DNA from: Siphonodentalium dalli | Taxonomy: Eukaryota; Mollusca; Scaphopoda; Gadilida; Siphonodentaliidae | Length of the DNA: 64,000 nt | Assembly (NCBI GenBank): GCA_032622095.1 | Contig: CP136067.1 | Location: 121,555,030-121,619,029, forward strand | Direction: 5' to 3' | Part shown: positions 54,790 through 64,000 of the stretch, piece after piece | How positions within the stretch are numbered: the first letter of the stretch is position 1 | How the letters are laid out: each line of letters starts with the position of its first letter | Notes under the pieces: model-generated | Database searches by the model: none | What the model was told of the DNA's origin: nothing | Seen by the model: only the letters and a program-made list of their open reading frames with translations | Translations under genes and position numbers: made by a program

Positions 54790-54860
54790 TAAAATTGGTC
54801 AGCTCAGCCTGAGCACCGCCGTAACCATCTGAGCTGCCTTCGAAATTCTTACTGGTCCAC
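54790..54860 (-). mobile_element. Possible tRNA-like SINE head fragment
   Basis: In reverse, GGCAGCTCAGATGGTTACGG resembles a tRNA A box region. No B box or body follows, so this is weak. Confidence 0.3.
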
Positions 54861-54899
54861 CGCATTTAAGTGTGCAGAGGTAGACTGTGATATATGTTG

Positions 54900-57800
54900 C
54901 ATTGTTGACCATTGGCTTCACACAATACTGCTTGAGTTGTTGGCCCTGTTGTGTGGTTGTCTAGACCATTGGCTTCACAAAATACTGCTAGAGTTGTTGG
55001 CACCGATGCACGTTGTTTAGAACATTGGCTTCACAAGTACTGCTAGATTTGTTGGCCCTGGTGCACGTTGTGTCTGGGCCATATTGGCTGCACTCAATAC
55101 TGCCAGAGTCTGTTGTTAGCCCTGATGCGCGCTGTCTGGACCATTGGCTTCACGCAATACTGCTAGAGTTATTGGCACTGATGTACGTTGTCTGGACCAC
55201 TGACTTCACACAATACTGCTAGAGTTATTGGCACTGATGTATGTTGTCTGGACCACTGGCTTCACACAATACTGCTAGAGTTATTGGCATTGATGTACGT
55301 TGTCTGGACAATTGGTTGCACGAAATACTGCTAGAGTCTGTTGTTGGCACTGATACGCGTTGTCTGGACCATTGGCTTCACTCAATACTGCTAGAGTTAT
55401 TGACACTGATGTACGTTGTCTGGACCACTGGCTTCACACAATACTGCTAGAGTTATTGGCACTGATGTATGTTGTCTGGACCACTGGCTTCACACAATAC
55501 TGCTAGAGTTATTGGCATTGATGTACGTTGTCTGGACAATTGGTTGCACGAAATACTGCTAGAGTCTGTTGTTGGCACTGATACGCGTTGTCTGGACCAT
55601 TGGCTTCACTCAATACTGCTAGAGATATTGACACTGATGTACGTTGTCTGGACCACTGGCTTCACACAATACTGCTAGAGTTATTGACACTGATGTACGT
55701 TGTCTGGACCACTGGCTTCACACAATACTGCTAGAGTTATTGGCACTGATGTATGTTGTCTGGACCACTGGCTTCACACAATACTGCTAGAGTTATTGGC
55801 ATTGATGTACGTTGTCTGGACAATTGGTTGCACGAAATACTGCTAGAGTCTGTTGTTGGCACTGATACGCGTTGTCTGGACCATTGGCTTCACTCAATAC
55901 TGCTAGAGTTATTGACACTGATGTACGTTGTCTGGACCACTGGCTTCACACAATACTGCTAGAGTTGTTGGCTCTGATGCACGTTATCTGGACCACTGGC
56001 TTCACGCAATACTGCTAGAGTCTGTTGTTGGCCATGATACATGTTGTCTGGACCACTGGCTGCACGCAATACTGCTAGAGTTGTTGGCTCTGATGCACGT
56101 TGTCTGGACCACTGGCTTCACACAACACTGCTAGAGCTGTTGGCTCTGATGCACGTTGTCTGGTCCACTGGCTTCACGAAATACTGCTAGAGTCGGTTGT
56201 TGGCCCTGGTGCATGTTGTCTGGACCACTGGATGTACGAAATACTGCTAGAGTTGTTGGCTCTGATGCACGTTGTCTGGACCACTGGCTTCACACAATAC
56301 CGCTTGAGTTGTTGGCTCTGATACACGTTGTCTGGACCACCTGCTTCACGCAATACTACTAGAGTTGTTGTCCCTGATGCACGTTGTCTGGACAATTGGC
56401 TTCACACAATAATACTAGAGTTGTTGGCCCTGATGCACGTTGTCTGGACAATTTTTGATTCACACAATAATACTAGAGTTGTCGTCCCTGATGCACGTTG
56501 TCTGGATAATTGGCTTCACGCAATAATACTAGAGTTGTTGGCCCTGAAGCACGTTGTCTGGACAATTGGCTTCACGCAATAATATTATAGTTGTTGGCGC
56601 TGATGCACGTTATCTAGACCACTGGCTTCACGCAATAATACTAGAGTTGTTGTCCCTGATACACGCTGTCTGGACAATTGGCTTCACGCAATACTGCCAT
56701 AGTTGTTGTCCCTGATGCACGTTGTCTGAACAATTGGCTTCATCCAATAATACTAGAGTTGTTGGCCCCGATGCACGTTGTCTGGACCACTGGCTTCGCG
56801 AAATACTCCTGGAGTTGTTGGCACTGATACGCGTTGTCTGGACCACGGGCTTCACGCAATACTGCTAGAGTTGTTGTCCCTGATGCATGTTGTCTTGACA
56901 ATTGGCTTCACCCAATAATACTAGCGTTGTTGGCCCTGGTGCACGTTGTCTGGATAATTGCTTCATCCAATAATAATATAGTTGTTGGCCCTGATGCACG
57001 TTGTCTGGACAATTGGCTTCACGCAATACTGCTAGAGTTGTTGGCAATGATGCACGTTGTCTGGACCACTGGCTTCACGCAATATTTCTAGAGTTGTTGT
57101 CCCTGATGCATGTTGACTTGACAGTTGGCTTCATCCAATAATACTAGAGTTGTTGGCCCTGATGCACGTTGTCTGGGCCACTCGCTTCACGCAATAATAC
57201 TAGAGTTGGTGGCACTGATGCACGTTGTCTGGATGACTGGCTCCACCCAATAATACTAGAGTTGTTGGCACTGATACGCGTTGTCTGGATCACTGGCTTC
57301 ACCCCATACTACTAGAGTTGTTGGCACTGATACGCGTTGTCTGGAACATTGGCTTCACCCAATAATACTAGAGTTGTTGGCACTGATGCACGTTGTCTGG
57401 ATCACTCACTTCACGCAATAATACTAGAGTTGTTGGCACTGATGCACGTTGTCTGGACAATTGGCTTCACCCAATAATACTAGAGTTGTTGGCGCTGATA
57501 CGCGTTGTCTGGATCACTGGCTTCACTCAATAAAACTAGAGTTGTTGGAACTGATACGCGTTGTCCGGATCACTGGCTTCACCCAATAACACTAGAGTTG
57601 TTGCCCTGATGCACGTTGTCTGGACAATTGGCTTCACGCAATACTGTTAGAGTTGTTGGCCCTGGTGTACTTTGTTTTGGGACATATTGGCTGCACGCAA
57701 TACTGCTATAGTTGTTTGCACTGATGCGCGTTGTCTGGGCCACTCGCTTCACGCAATACTGCTAGAGTTGTTGGCACTGAAGCACGTTGTCTGGATCACT

Positions 57801-58931
57801 GGCTTCACCCAATAATACTACAGTTGTTGGCACTGATGCACGTTGTCTGCATAACTGGCTTCACCCAATACTGCTAGAGTTGTTGGCACTGATGCACGTT
57901 GTCTGGATCACTGACTGCACGCAATATTGCTAGAGTTGCTGGCACTGATGCACGTTGTCTGGACAATTGGCTTCACCAATAATACTAGAGTTGTTGGCAC
58001 TGAAGCACGTTGTCTGGATCACTGGCTTCACCCAATAATACTACAGTTGTTGGCACTGATGCACGTTGTCTGCATCACTGGCTTCACCCAATACTGCTAG
58101 AGTTGTTGGCACTGATGCACGTTGTCTGGATCACTGACTGCACGCAATATTGCTAGAGTTGTTGGCACTGATGCACGTTGTCTGGACAATTGGCTTCACC
58201 AATAATACTAGAGTTGTTGGCACTGATGCACGTTGTCTGGATCACTGGCTTCACCCAATAATACTAGAGTTGTTGACACTGATACGCGTTGTCTGGATCA
58301 CTGGCTTCACCCAATAATACTTGCGTTGTTGGCCCTGATGCACGTTGTCTGGACAATAGGCTTCACACAATATTGTTAGAGTCGTTGGTCCCTGATGCAC
58401 TTTGTTTTGGACCATATTGGCTGCACGCAATACTGCTTGAGTTGTTTGCACTGATGCACGTTTTCTGGACAATTGGCTTCACACAATAATACTTGCGTTT
58501 TTGGCTCTGATACGCGTTGTCTGGATCACTGGATTCACCCAATAATACTTGCGTTGTTGGCCCTGATGTACGTTGTCTGGACAGTTGGCTTCACGCAATA
58601 CTGTTAGAGTTTTGACCCCTGATGCATTTTGTTTTGGGCCATATTGGCTGCACGCAATACTCCTAGAGTTGTTGGCACTGATACGAGTTGTCTGGACAAT
58701 TGGCTTCACGCAATACTGCTAGAGTGTTTGGCCCTGATGCGCGTTGTCTGGACCACTGGCTTCACACGCAATACTGCTAGAGTTGTTGGCACTGATGCAC
58801 GCGTTGTGTCTGGGTTATATTGGCTTCACGCAATACTGCTAGATTTGTTGGCCCTGGTGCACGTTGTGTACATATTGGCTGCACGCAATACTGCTACTAT
58901 TGCTGGCCCTAATGCATGTTGTCTGGACCAC
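54900..58931. repeat. Satellite array of ~56-57 bp units with higher-order repeats
   Basis: Roughly 70 head-to-tail units of GTTGTCTGGACCACTGGCTT plus CACGCAATACTGCTAGAG and TTGTTGGCACTGATGCAC. Two main variants alternate: one with CAATACTGCTAGAG, one with CAATAATACTAGAG, the latter commoner after 56350. A block of 228 bp (four units) recurs almost exactly at about 55247, 55475 and 55759 (the last after one extra unit), showing recent multi-unit amplification. Frames on both strands are shadows of the repeat; units are not multiples of three. Confidence 0.95.
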
Positions 58932-60224
58932 AGTCTAGATCAGATTGATGCTATCGTCTCCTCGATCTCTCCAACGTATCGATGTGCAAGTATAGCGAGA
59001 CTTCAAGACTACTTTGACGTCTCGTGATCCTTTCACATCAATACCCAACATGGGTGGATAAACTGATTATCGTCCGGGTAATGGTCACAATAAAAAGACT
59101 AGAGTAAACAAATAGGATTATAAATATCTCATTAGTGAGCACTGGACCCATATCAATCAATCATGGCGAGGGTTCGAGTGAGACGTTCGTAGATTAAATG
59201 GCTACAGTTTGTACCAAGTGGCTTGTCTGGGTGAAAGCTCAATATCCAGGTTTAAAGTGACTCAAGGCCTTCGGCGTAGGTTCATGCGGAATATTCCACA
59301 CAACATTCCACAGCAACCACAACAACAACAACAACAACAACAAAAACAACCACTACAACAACAAATGCTCTGAAACTATAACGGCGCGGGTTGGAATTTC
59401 CGACCAGTTGCAAAGTTTGAGGTATGAGTTGACGGAGATAAAATTTTATATTATAAGTCCCCCCCCCCCCACCAGCCAGGTCCCTGTCAAAATGAATTAT
59501 CTCTATTCGGAACCGCAGGTATACTGTCGTGTAGTAACTGTGGCTGATATGACCATGCATGCTAATATACATCGGGCAAGTAATTATGTGGGACAAGGAC
59601 CAGTCTATGGTGCCAACTTCTGCAATAGCTTTCTGTGTTGGTATATCGCAAATATAATAATATATTTACATTTATATATATATCTTTAATTGTCCTCCAT
59701 ATACGAAGAGTTATTGAATACAGAACATATACACAAAAGCATGGACACAGATGTGTCAACATATATACATGTACAAATTTATACAAAACAAAGTTACATC
59801 ACAAGGAAAGGAGTAACATAAATTCGCTACTCATTCGAGTACTATTTATATAGGCTCACGCACACACGTCCACCCACACCACCATATGCACCCACTCTAT
59901 CTCTCTCTATCTCTCTCTCGTTTAATCTCTCTCACTCTTCTCTTTTGCTATCTCGCACTCACTCCCGAGTCTCTTTCTTTATCATATACCCAGATTTAGA
60001 AGTATTTAAATCAGCCCTGTCGATTACATCATTTAATTATTATACATTACTCATGTTTAATAAGATGTAATTGTCAATCAATTTCTTAACAAGGTCAAGA
60101 AATACCATAGCTTGAGACATGATCTGGCGAAAAAATTGCACTGCAAATGGTAATGAACAATTTCCCATTTCTACTATAGAAGATGGTATATTCCCCAGAA
60201 ATATAGATAACTGCTTCGTCCCTG
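58932..60224. other. Unassigned region with microsatellites
   Basis: CAACAA run at 59316-59372, C run at 59460-59470, CTCTAT/CTCTCT run at 59895-59935. No gene recognised. Confidence 0.45.
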
Positions 60225-60556
60225 TTAACCCTTTACCCAACAAACCGGCCAAAACCGGACAAATAAAGCTTCAACAGCCTAAAATATCTTCGGTCTGTCT
60301 CAATAGAACCATACAAATATGGATATCATTGGAACCGGCTCCTTGACCACATTGTGATAGTTACAGTTATGCCCTGTGCCAATGCATTCTCTTATATATG
60401 CGAGTCGACCATTTTTTCTTACATTCTTTAACAATTTTATAATTTTTAATGTGTTAAGCCAATGCATTCTCTTATATATGCGAGGCGACCTATGGTCGAC
60501 TCGCATATATAAGAGAATGCATTGGCACAGGGCCCTTCTGTTGGGTAAAGGGTTAA
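60225..60556 (-). mobile_element. F1 MITE with deletion at first palindrome
   Basis: TTAA borders intact. The first palindrome stops after its left arm and loop (60379-60412) and jumps directly to TTTTTTCTTACATTCTTTAA, losing the other arm and part of the spacer. The second (60459-60525) is whole. Confidence 0.85.
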
Positions 60557-61187
60557 GTCACCCATATATAAAAAAACATGTAGTTCGAAAGTGTTAATGA
60601 TGTGTGGTGTTCCATTGCCCTTGTGTCTCTCAATGATGCTAGTTGAATAGACTAGTTCCTGATCAGAAACTATGAAAGAGTGTCAACACCAGACCTGTTA
60701 AGTTTTTAAAATATCAATCAGGGAGTTTTTTGCGGGAGTTATGCCCAAATATGCTCATGTTCAAAATCATTTTTATGATGAAGATTTCATAGTTTTAATG
60801 AGTATCTATTTCTGTTTATTTTATAAATATATAGACCTAAATAAAATGGTAATGACTGTCTTGTAATAGAACTGCTGTGTGTGGGACATATACCACCATT
60901 TATTGAAGAGAAAGAAGTAGACACTTCGTATAAACTAAGTGAAAATACTCAGAATTCCACCGGATACAGCCGGATATGCGTGAAACTTGAACCGAAAGTA
61001 CAAAATCGGAATAAACTACAAAATTTACTCGTCTTACTGTTCAACCCCCAAAAGAAATGCACACATTCCACCATTTATTAAAAAAATTAATAAGCAGAAA
61101 CTTGACCCGTCTTACAGTTTTACCCGCAAATGAAATGGACACATTCCGTTTGCAATGCATACCACCAATCCGTTACAAAAAAAAGTT
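60557..61187. other. Unassigned spacer with weak duplication
   Basis: CCACCATTTATT occurs at 60892 and 61069, each followed about 30 bp later by AGTAGACACTT or AGCAGAAACTT, suggesting a decayed ~178-bp duplication. No gene recognised. Confidence 0.35.
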
Positions 61188-61256
61188 CATAGTTATCGGA
61201 TGTAGCCAGGTAACTAGGTGTTGACACCTAGTTACCTGGTTGCATCCCATAACTAT
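61188..61256. repeat. 69-bp hairpin
   Basis: CATAGTTATCGGATGTAGCC plus AGGTAACTAGGTGT pairs with ACACCTAGTTACCT plus GGTTGCATCCCATAACTATG. The closing half is perfect and the opening half has three mismatches. Confidence 0.85.
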
Positions 61257-62059
61257 GGTCATACGCGTACTTTTAAACATACGGTCGGGCGCCGGGTCAT
61301 GGAAATTAGTGAGTGTATAGTGGCGTGATTTGTGACGAGCTAATTAAAAGGAACTGTCTTAATACTTGTATTGATGCACGGGTCACATCCTGCTCGTGTT
61401 ATTAATAACAATGTAGTCAAGCTAGGTTGCAATTAATTGGATACAAGGTATAATTTTCTTTGTCGTTATTATTATCGGTGGGCCAATGGCTTCATTCGAC
61501 TTACGTGTATCGACTTATAATAAATTAATTACGGAAATTGTCTCATCGGATGCGACATCATACGCCATACTGAAATAGAAAGGGTTATCCCTCGACCTTT
61601 TAACCAGAGACCCAGAGATCACGTTTTTGTATCGCCGCACTATACATGACCCGAACAAAACTGCATTCGTGTGTAATGTTGCAGAAATGTATAATACATA
61701 TCGTGACCGTGGCATTTATAGGAAAAGTATGTTGCTTAGAAACCAATGGAGCTTCAATGCGCCTCAGCAATCTGTTCTTTGAACCACACCAACACTTCGT
61801 CCTAATGTGACTGTGCTTTGTTCGAATTATGGGGAAACATGTTGAGAATACTGGAGAAATAAGAAAGGCATTTTAATTAGAAACAGTTTTGGTCCATATA
61901 TATTGTGTAAACATTATTATTATCATTGTCAATGGGATATTTTAAAGGGACCAAAAGCACTCGCAGTAGGTATAAATGTCAAAAATAGTTTATAAGTTTA
62001 TAAAGACATCACCAATATGAAGAATAAGGTGAAATAGATAAACTTCGTTCTTATAAGCA
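61257..62059. other. Unassigned spacer
   Basis: No gene or element recognised. Confidence 0.35.
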
Positions 62060-62462
62060 TTAACCCTTTACCCAACAAACCGGCCAAAAACGGCCAAATA
62101 AAGCTGCAACAGCCTAAATTATCTTGGGTCTGTCTCAATAAAACCATACAAATATGGATATCATTGGAATCGGCTCATTGACCACATTGTGATGGTTACA
62201 GTTATGCCCTGTGCCAATGCATTCTCTCTTATATATGCGAGTCGACCATAGGTCGCCTCGCATATATAAGAGAATGCATTGGCCTAAAAAAAAAAAAAAA
62301 TTTAACACTTTTTACCATTTTTTCTTACATTCTTTAACAATTTTATAATTTTTAATGTGTTAAGCCAATGCATTCTCTTATATATGCGAGGCGACCTATG
62401 GTCGACTCGCATATATAAGAGAATGCATTGGCACATGGCCGTTTTGTTGGGTAAAGGGTTAA
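62060..62462 (-). mobile_element. F1 MITE, complete
   Basis: TTAA at both borders. Palindromes at 62214-62282 (one arm has an extra CT) and 62365-62431. AATCGGCTCATTGACC subtype. Confidence 0.88.
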
Positions 62463-63114
62463 TACATGTTGTTCTCAAATATATAACGAAATGTCGTATG
62501 TAGAAACAATTGCTAGGTAAACAAAACTGGTACAGTGTTTGTCAATAACCATCGCAGTAAGTAATATTGAGTTACGGCTACGTTTAGGGTACTACATGTT
62601 ACGTCATCAAAGTATGCGCACGACGTGTCTAACTGTAGCCGTGATATCCTAACATTTGACGCGGATAGGGTATTAATTTCGCCAATTTGTACCAAAAAAT
62701 TCATTTAAAACTACAGCCACTCTACTCAGTCAATTAATTTTGTTATATCACACGCTCTGATTTGGGTGTCTTTATTTGTATATATTTTGTTAATCTAATT
62801 CACTGTCATTTCTAATCTTGACTCGATTTTGATAATCTGTTTCTTCTCGTCGTGATATGGCTTTGTTGCTAAAACGACGTTAAACCCAAATCAATCAATC
62901 AATATTGTCATGGAATTTCTCCCCGGTAATAAATTCAATGTTTATTGCGATATCTGCTGACAAAAGTAAGAAAAATCATACAATCTCGAGCTGAGAGCAC
63001 CTGTAGTGTGAAATAGATATATTATTAAGGAACAAATATTAACAAAGAAATATATTAAGTGTTGTTTATTCAATGTTATAAAGTTACCCACGTTAGAACC
63101 GGTCAGAACACCAA
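62463..63114. other. Unassigned spacer apart from a SINE tail
   Basis: Contains the SINE tail at 62836-62905. The remainder is featureless. Confidence 0.35.
62836..62905 (+). mobile_element. SINE 3' tail
   Basis: GTCGTGATATGGCTTTGTTG, then AACGACGTTAAACCCAAATC, then AATCAATCAAT is the same 3' tail as 10766 and 23845 in the forward orientation, without a tRNA-like head. Confidence 0.75.
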
Positions 63115-63432
63115 AACGTTACAAGAAAACCATAGTCAGAAATGGTAACGCGCTCAAGATAATATATTATATACCCCATGATTGTAATTATAGAATATAA
63201 AATATATTGGTTTCACGAATTACCAACTCATAGAATTAAGCGCCTTGGACTTCTTGGCATCCGAATAACAATTGAAATTGAAATTCCCAACTACACCTTT
63301 TACCGGACTCGGCCTCCAGGTAGCAGTTCGACTTTTAATCCGTCCCAAACTTTCTCATTTCTATAAATAAAACGCCCATGCGCCCACTGTATACCAAGAA
63401 TCAGCGACACATTATACACGCGGATCGCGAAA
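63115..63432 (+). repeat. Dispersed repeat R
   Basis: ACAAGAAAACCATAGTCAGA, CTTTTACCGGACTCGGCCTC, GCAGTTCGACTTTTAATCCG, CTATAAATAAAACGCCCATG and TGTATACCAAGAATCAGCGA appear in the same order as in the 23408 copy, with high similarity from the TATA-like block onward. Confidence 0.7.
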
Positions 63433-63551
63433 TGAACTGGTGGATTATAATTTTTACAGGCGTGTAGACAGAGTAGAGATGCATTACATGACAAGTGGCT
63501 GGGCGGATGGGTTTTACCACCCCCCGTTTTTTTGGTCAAAACGTTTAACAG

Positions 63552-63848
63552 TTGGAAATGCCTGACACATCATTAAGTGACAAATTTACATCACTTGTTT
63601 ATAGACCAACATCAGCATATGTTTCAACTTTTAATCAAAATTTTGGTCTGAAATATACATCATTTGGACATATTCCTTATGGGGTGTCAGGAAAGTTGGG
63701 ACGTCTGAGGTACTACTTGAAAAATCTCAACCCAAGGAGGGTGGACATGGTGGTGGAATGTCAAGGTGGACCTGGGAAATTTCAAGATGTACCGGCGGCA
63801 TCTAGCCACGCAAGCCTTGACATAGGGTGTCTGTCATTTGCAGAATGA
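63552..63848 (+). other. Unrecognised frame ending in a family P insertion
   Basis: A 98-residue plus-strand frame (MEMPDTSLSDKFTSLVYRP at the start, LKNLNPRRVDMVVECQGGPG later) looks compositionally protein-like up to about residue 88. Its last residues come from the family P end at 63811. I recognise no domain. It may be a truncated exon or chance; there is no splice evidence. Confidence 0.25.
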
Positions 63849-64000
63849 GGTCCCCAGAGGGTGAATTTAGTGATGCTACCCCGCATAGCGGGCTAGCATC
63901 ACCAAATTCACCCTCTGGGAACCTCATTCTGCTGAGGTGTCAGAATGAGGTTCCCAGAGGGTGAATTTGGTGATGCTAGCCCACTATGCGGGGTAGCCTC
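63811..64000. mobile_element. Family P element, cut by the window end
   Basis: Left end CAAGCCTTGACATAGGGTGT, first hairpin complete at about 63841-63932, second hairpin starting at about 63939 and running off the window. Confidence 0.85.

Noticed and set aside
54900-58931. Repeated frames such as LDHWLHAILLELLAL and their antisense partners
   Set aside because: The satellite unit is not a multiple of three, frames shift from unit to unit, and both strands are equally open.
218-62431. Recurring small proteins reading QCILLYMRGDLWSTRIYKRM
   Set aside because: They are translations of the 67-bp palindrome in both directions, found wherever it occurs. They have no independent start context and are broken by the element ends.

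Overview
This window looks like AT-rich intergenic DNA from an animal, most likely a mollusc or another lophotrochozoan. The case for that is: no operons or dense coding frames; tRNA-derived SINEs with Pol III A and B boxes whose 3' tails read like AAACCCAATCAATCAATC; broken Jockey/CR1-type LINE fragments; minisatellites and satellites; and many short non-autonomous DNA transposons. I found no intact host gene, rRNA, tRNA or CRISPR array. Most open frames here are by-products of palindromes or tandem repeats. The only coding traces I can defend are two decayed LINE fragments (about 4020-4286 and 35640-36375) and one exon-like frame at 42523 that a hAT-type element interrupts.

The dominant system is a set of miniature inverted-repeat elements built around one 67-bp near-perfect palindrome: 26-bp outer arms, a short inner stem, an ATA loop and one T/C asymmetry. 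By my count there are 31 complete or near-complete copies and 5 truncated ones. It occurs inside four families with different terminal inverted repeats. F1 has ends TTAACCCTTTACCCAACA, F2 has TATGTGACCCGCCATATC, F4 has TTAACCCTTTGAGTKCC, and F5 has TTAACCCTTTC plus a diverged but co-varying palindrome. Two elements (5469-5981 and 39978-40518) are F1/F2 chimeras whose junctions lie at the palindrome.

A wider pattern is that F1, F4, F5 and family C (TTAACCCTTTCTATACT) all start with TTAACCCTTT and have TTAA at their borders. Families G, H and a foldback at 46753 start with TTAAAGG. TTAA borders suggest piggyBac-type mobilisation.

Layout. 1-7200: an inverted duplication (about 1-975 and 5630-6588) around nested MITEs and a LINE 3' end. 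7.2-16 kb: family C, F1 and F2 copies, a SINE, foldbacks, and a Harbinger-like MITE with a TAA target duplication. 16-24 kb: F1, family H, and a complex satellite at 21.6-22.6 kb. 24-27.6 kb: F4, then a 1.7-kb long inverted repeat holding an F2 copy, then F5 and G. 27.6-33 kb: a CACTG-ended element with subterminal GTTAGTCA motifs, family P and family C. 33-42 kb: 30-bp minisatellite, LINE, G copies, SINE, F1 and a chimera. 42-54 kb: two hAT-type elements with perfect 8-bp target duplications, a foldback inserted in a SINE, F5, a 15-bp minisatellite and F1. 54-59 kb: a 4-kb satellite of about 56-57 bp with higher-order structure. 59-64 kb: F1 copies, a hairpin, the R repeat, and a family P copy cut by the window end.

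No pathway can be reconstructed. The window is mainly a record of element insertion, nesting, duplication and end-swapping.
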